Below, one piece after another: positions 62,918 to 64,000 of a stretch of DNA of 64,000 nucleotides. The notes beneath the pieces are model-generated. The model ran no database searches. It was not told the origin of the DNA and saw only the letters and a program-made list of their open reading frames with translations. Within the stretch, counting starts at the first letter, position 1. Each line of letters begins with the position of its first letter. A program made the translations under genes and the position numbers. The stretch is from Chloranthus sessilifolius (lineage: Eukaryota; Streptophyta; Magnoliopsida; Chloranthales; Chloranthaceae). Location of the stretch: positions 145,347,725 through 145,411,724 of the forward strand of contig CM037588.1 of NCBI GenBank assembly GCA_021018995.1, read 5' to 3'.

Positions 62918-64000
62918 CAGCTACATTACTTGGTAGGTGTGGTTCCTATAAGCACTCATAAAACATAATTTCAAATAAAATAGGCCAATTAGTAGATAAC
63001 CTAGTCCCTATTACATACTCTGTGGTCGACATAGAACCTAGTCACCATTACAACTGCTGTGTGCCAATAATTCTACAGTGATGACCTCAAAATGATTGGG
63101 AAAATTGCTAATGAGAGCAGATAAAAGGCCTGGTGTGTGTCAGCTATGGGGATGTTTTAATGAGTTAATTATTTACTTTGAAATTTCCTCTTTGGTGTGG
63201 ATGGGAGATTGTTTACTTTGTTCTTATTGCTTTGGAGTTGATTACAAGAAGAGAATTTGTATCAAGAACTAGCCAGATCCTCGGAAAAAACTAAAATTCC
63301 ATTAAATGCTGATATTTTCATACTAAAGTGATATTGCAAGAGGAAAGTACAATTGTAACACAAAAGCAGGCTCATATCAGCTCTAAAAATACGCCTATTC
63401 AGAATGTGTGATCCATCTATCTTTTCATGTGATGCCATCATCTTTGGTATAGGAATTCGAATCATTAAGCTATTTAATGTGAAAGCACTCATACAGATAA
63501 TAAATGCATCATTAAACTTACCTTATTCTAATATAAGATTTAGGTATTTGAGGGAAAGTAGCTCCATTCCTGCAAGGAAAAAAAGCAAACATAACTAGTC
63601 TAATGCCAAACTATATGGGCTGCAATGCATCGACACATGAATAAATGAAAAAAGTTATGATTACCTTATCAACTTTAAAGGCTTAAACCTGTAAACAAAG
63701 GCCAAATTCATCTTGTGAGATTCTAGCAACCTATATCGCTCTCGAAAGAATTTCCATTGAGGGTGAATCTAATGCCACCCAATCCAAAATATGACGAGAC
63801 AAGAAGTTCCCAGAATTTTCTTTGGAGCTTAAATAGGATAAAATCAGAAGCCTTGTTGAATGCATAATAAAGCAGGAAATATTTTAATGGTAGCACTAGT
63901 ACTAGCAAGTGGACCTTGAGACACACAGAGATCTTAAAGAGGAGAAATCCTTGCAACTTGTGACCAAAATGTATGGTTGCAAGATTCCTTAAGGTTGCAT
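62914..64000. other. AT-rich stretch; no gene recognised
   Basis: An exon-like piece on the minus strand (about 63572-63527) has an acceptor CCTTGCAG and a donor GTAAGTTT. In one frame it reads GMELLSLKYLNLILE, which could be a decayed upstream exon of the epsilon-COP fragment, but this is weak. Nothing else is seen. Confidence 0.4.

Overview
The window is nuclear DNA of a flowering plant. It holds TA-rich microsatellites, spliced gene fragments with GT-AG introns, and many plant-type LTR retrotransposons (chromodomain-bearing Ty3/gypsy and the Tat/Ogre lineage with a tRNA-Arg primer site), plus LINE and CACTA (Ptta/En-Spm) remnants. I cannot name the species. No intact host gene is visible.

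Layout. 1-4975: a plus-strand chromovirus-like Ty3/gypsy copy (Gypsy-1), entered inside its 5' LTR and reduced by an internal deletion that joins the RT palm to the 3' LTR. 4976-7996: LTR and integrase/chromodomain end of a minus-strand chromovirus (Gypsy-A). 7997-43671: a second minus-strand chromovirus (Gypsy-B) with 2.5-2.6 kb LTRs and an extra ORF between the chromodomain and its 3' LTR. Inside the 3' LTR of Gypsy-B lies a 23 kb minus-strand Tat/Ogre-lineage element (9851-32908) with 1.6 kb LTRs and a perfect 5-bp duplication GTAAC. 43672-46170: integrase, RNase H and RT of a minus-strand chromovirus, probably the rest of Gypsy-A, abutting a Ptta/En-Spm transposase remnant (46179-47043).

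The Tat element is the most complete unit. On the minus strand it has an LTR with TATA box, a tRNA-Arg primer site, a proline/glutamine-rich gag, protease with a G-patch-like tail, a putative intron, RT, RNase H, a second RNase H of the Tat type, integrase, and a polypurine tract. On the opposite strand, between integrase and 3' LTR, it carries two different multi-exon plant-mobile-domain genes. A palindrome with core GCGTATATATTATATACGC occurs in both LTRs, upstream of each antisense gene and in the leader, about 16 times, so it looks like a shared cis element. A different palindrome, TTCGATCGATCGAA and relatives, is repeated in the Gypsy-B LTRs and again upstream of its extra ORF, which also has its own TATA box.

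46.2-64 kb is older, AT-rich DNA with fragments: LINE endonuclease and RNase H pieces, a CACTACAAAA-type MITE, CACTA-like ends, and minus-strand fragments of host genes (one Alfin-like exon, three coatomer epsilon-subunit exons with damaged splice sites, an FG-nucleoporin-like piece, and an unidentified set of small exons). Most reading frames are broken, often by TGA or TAG codons of the kind left by decay of methylated cytosines.
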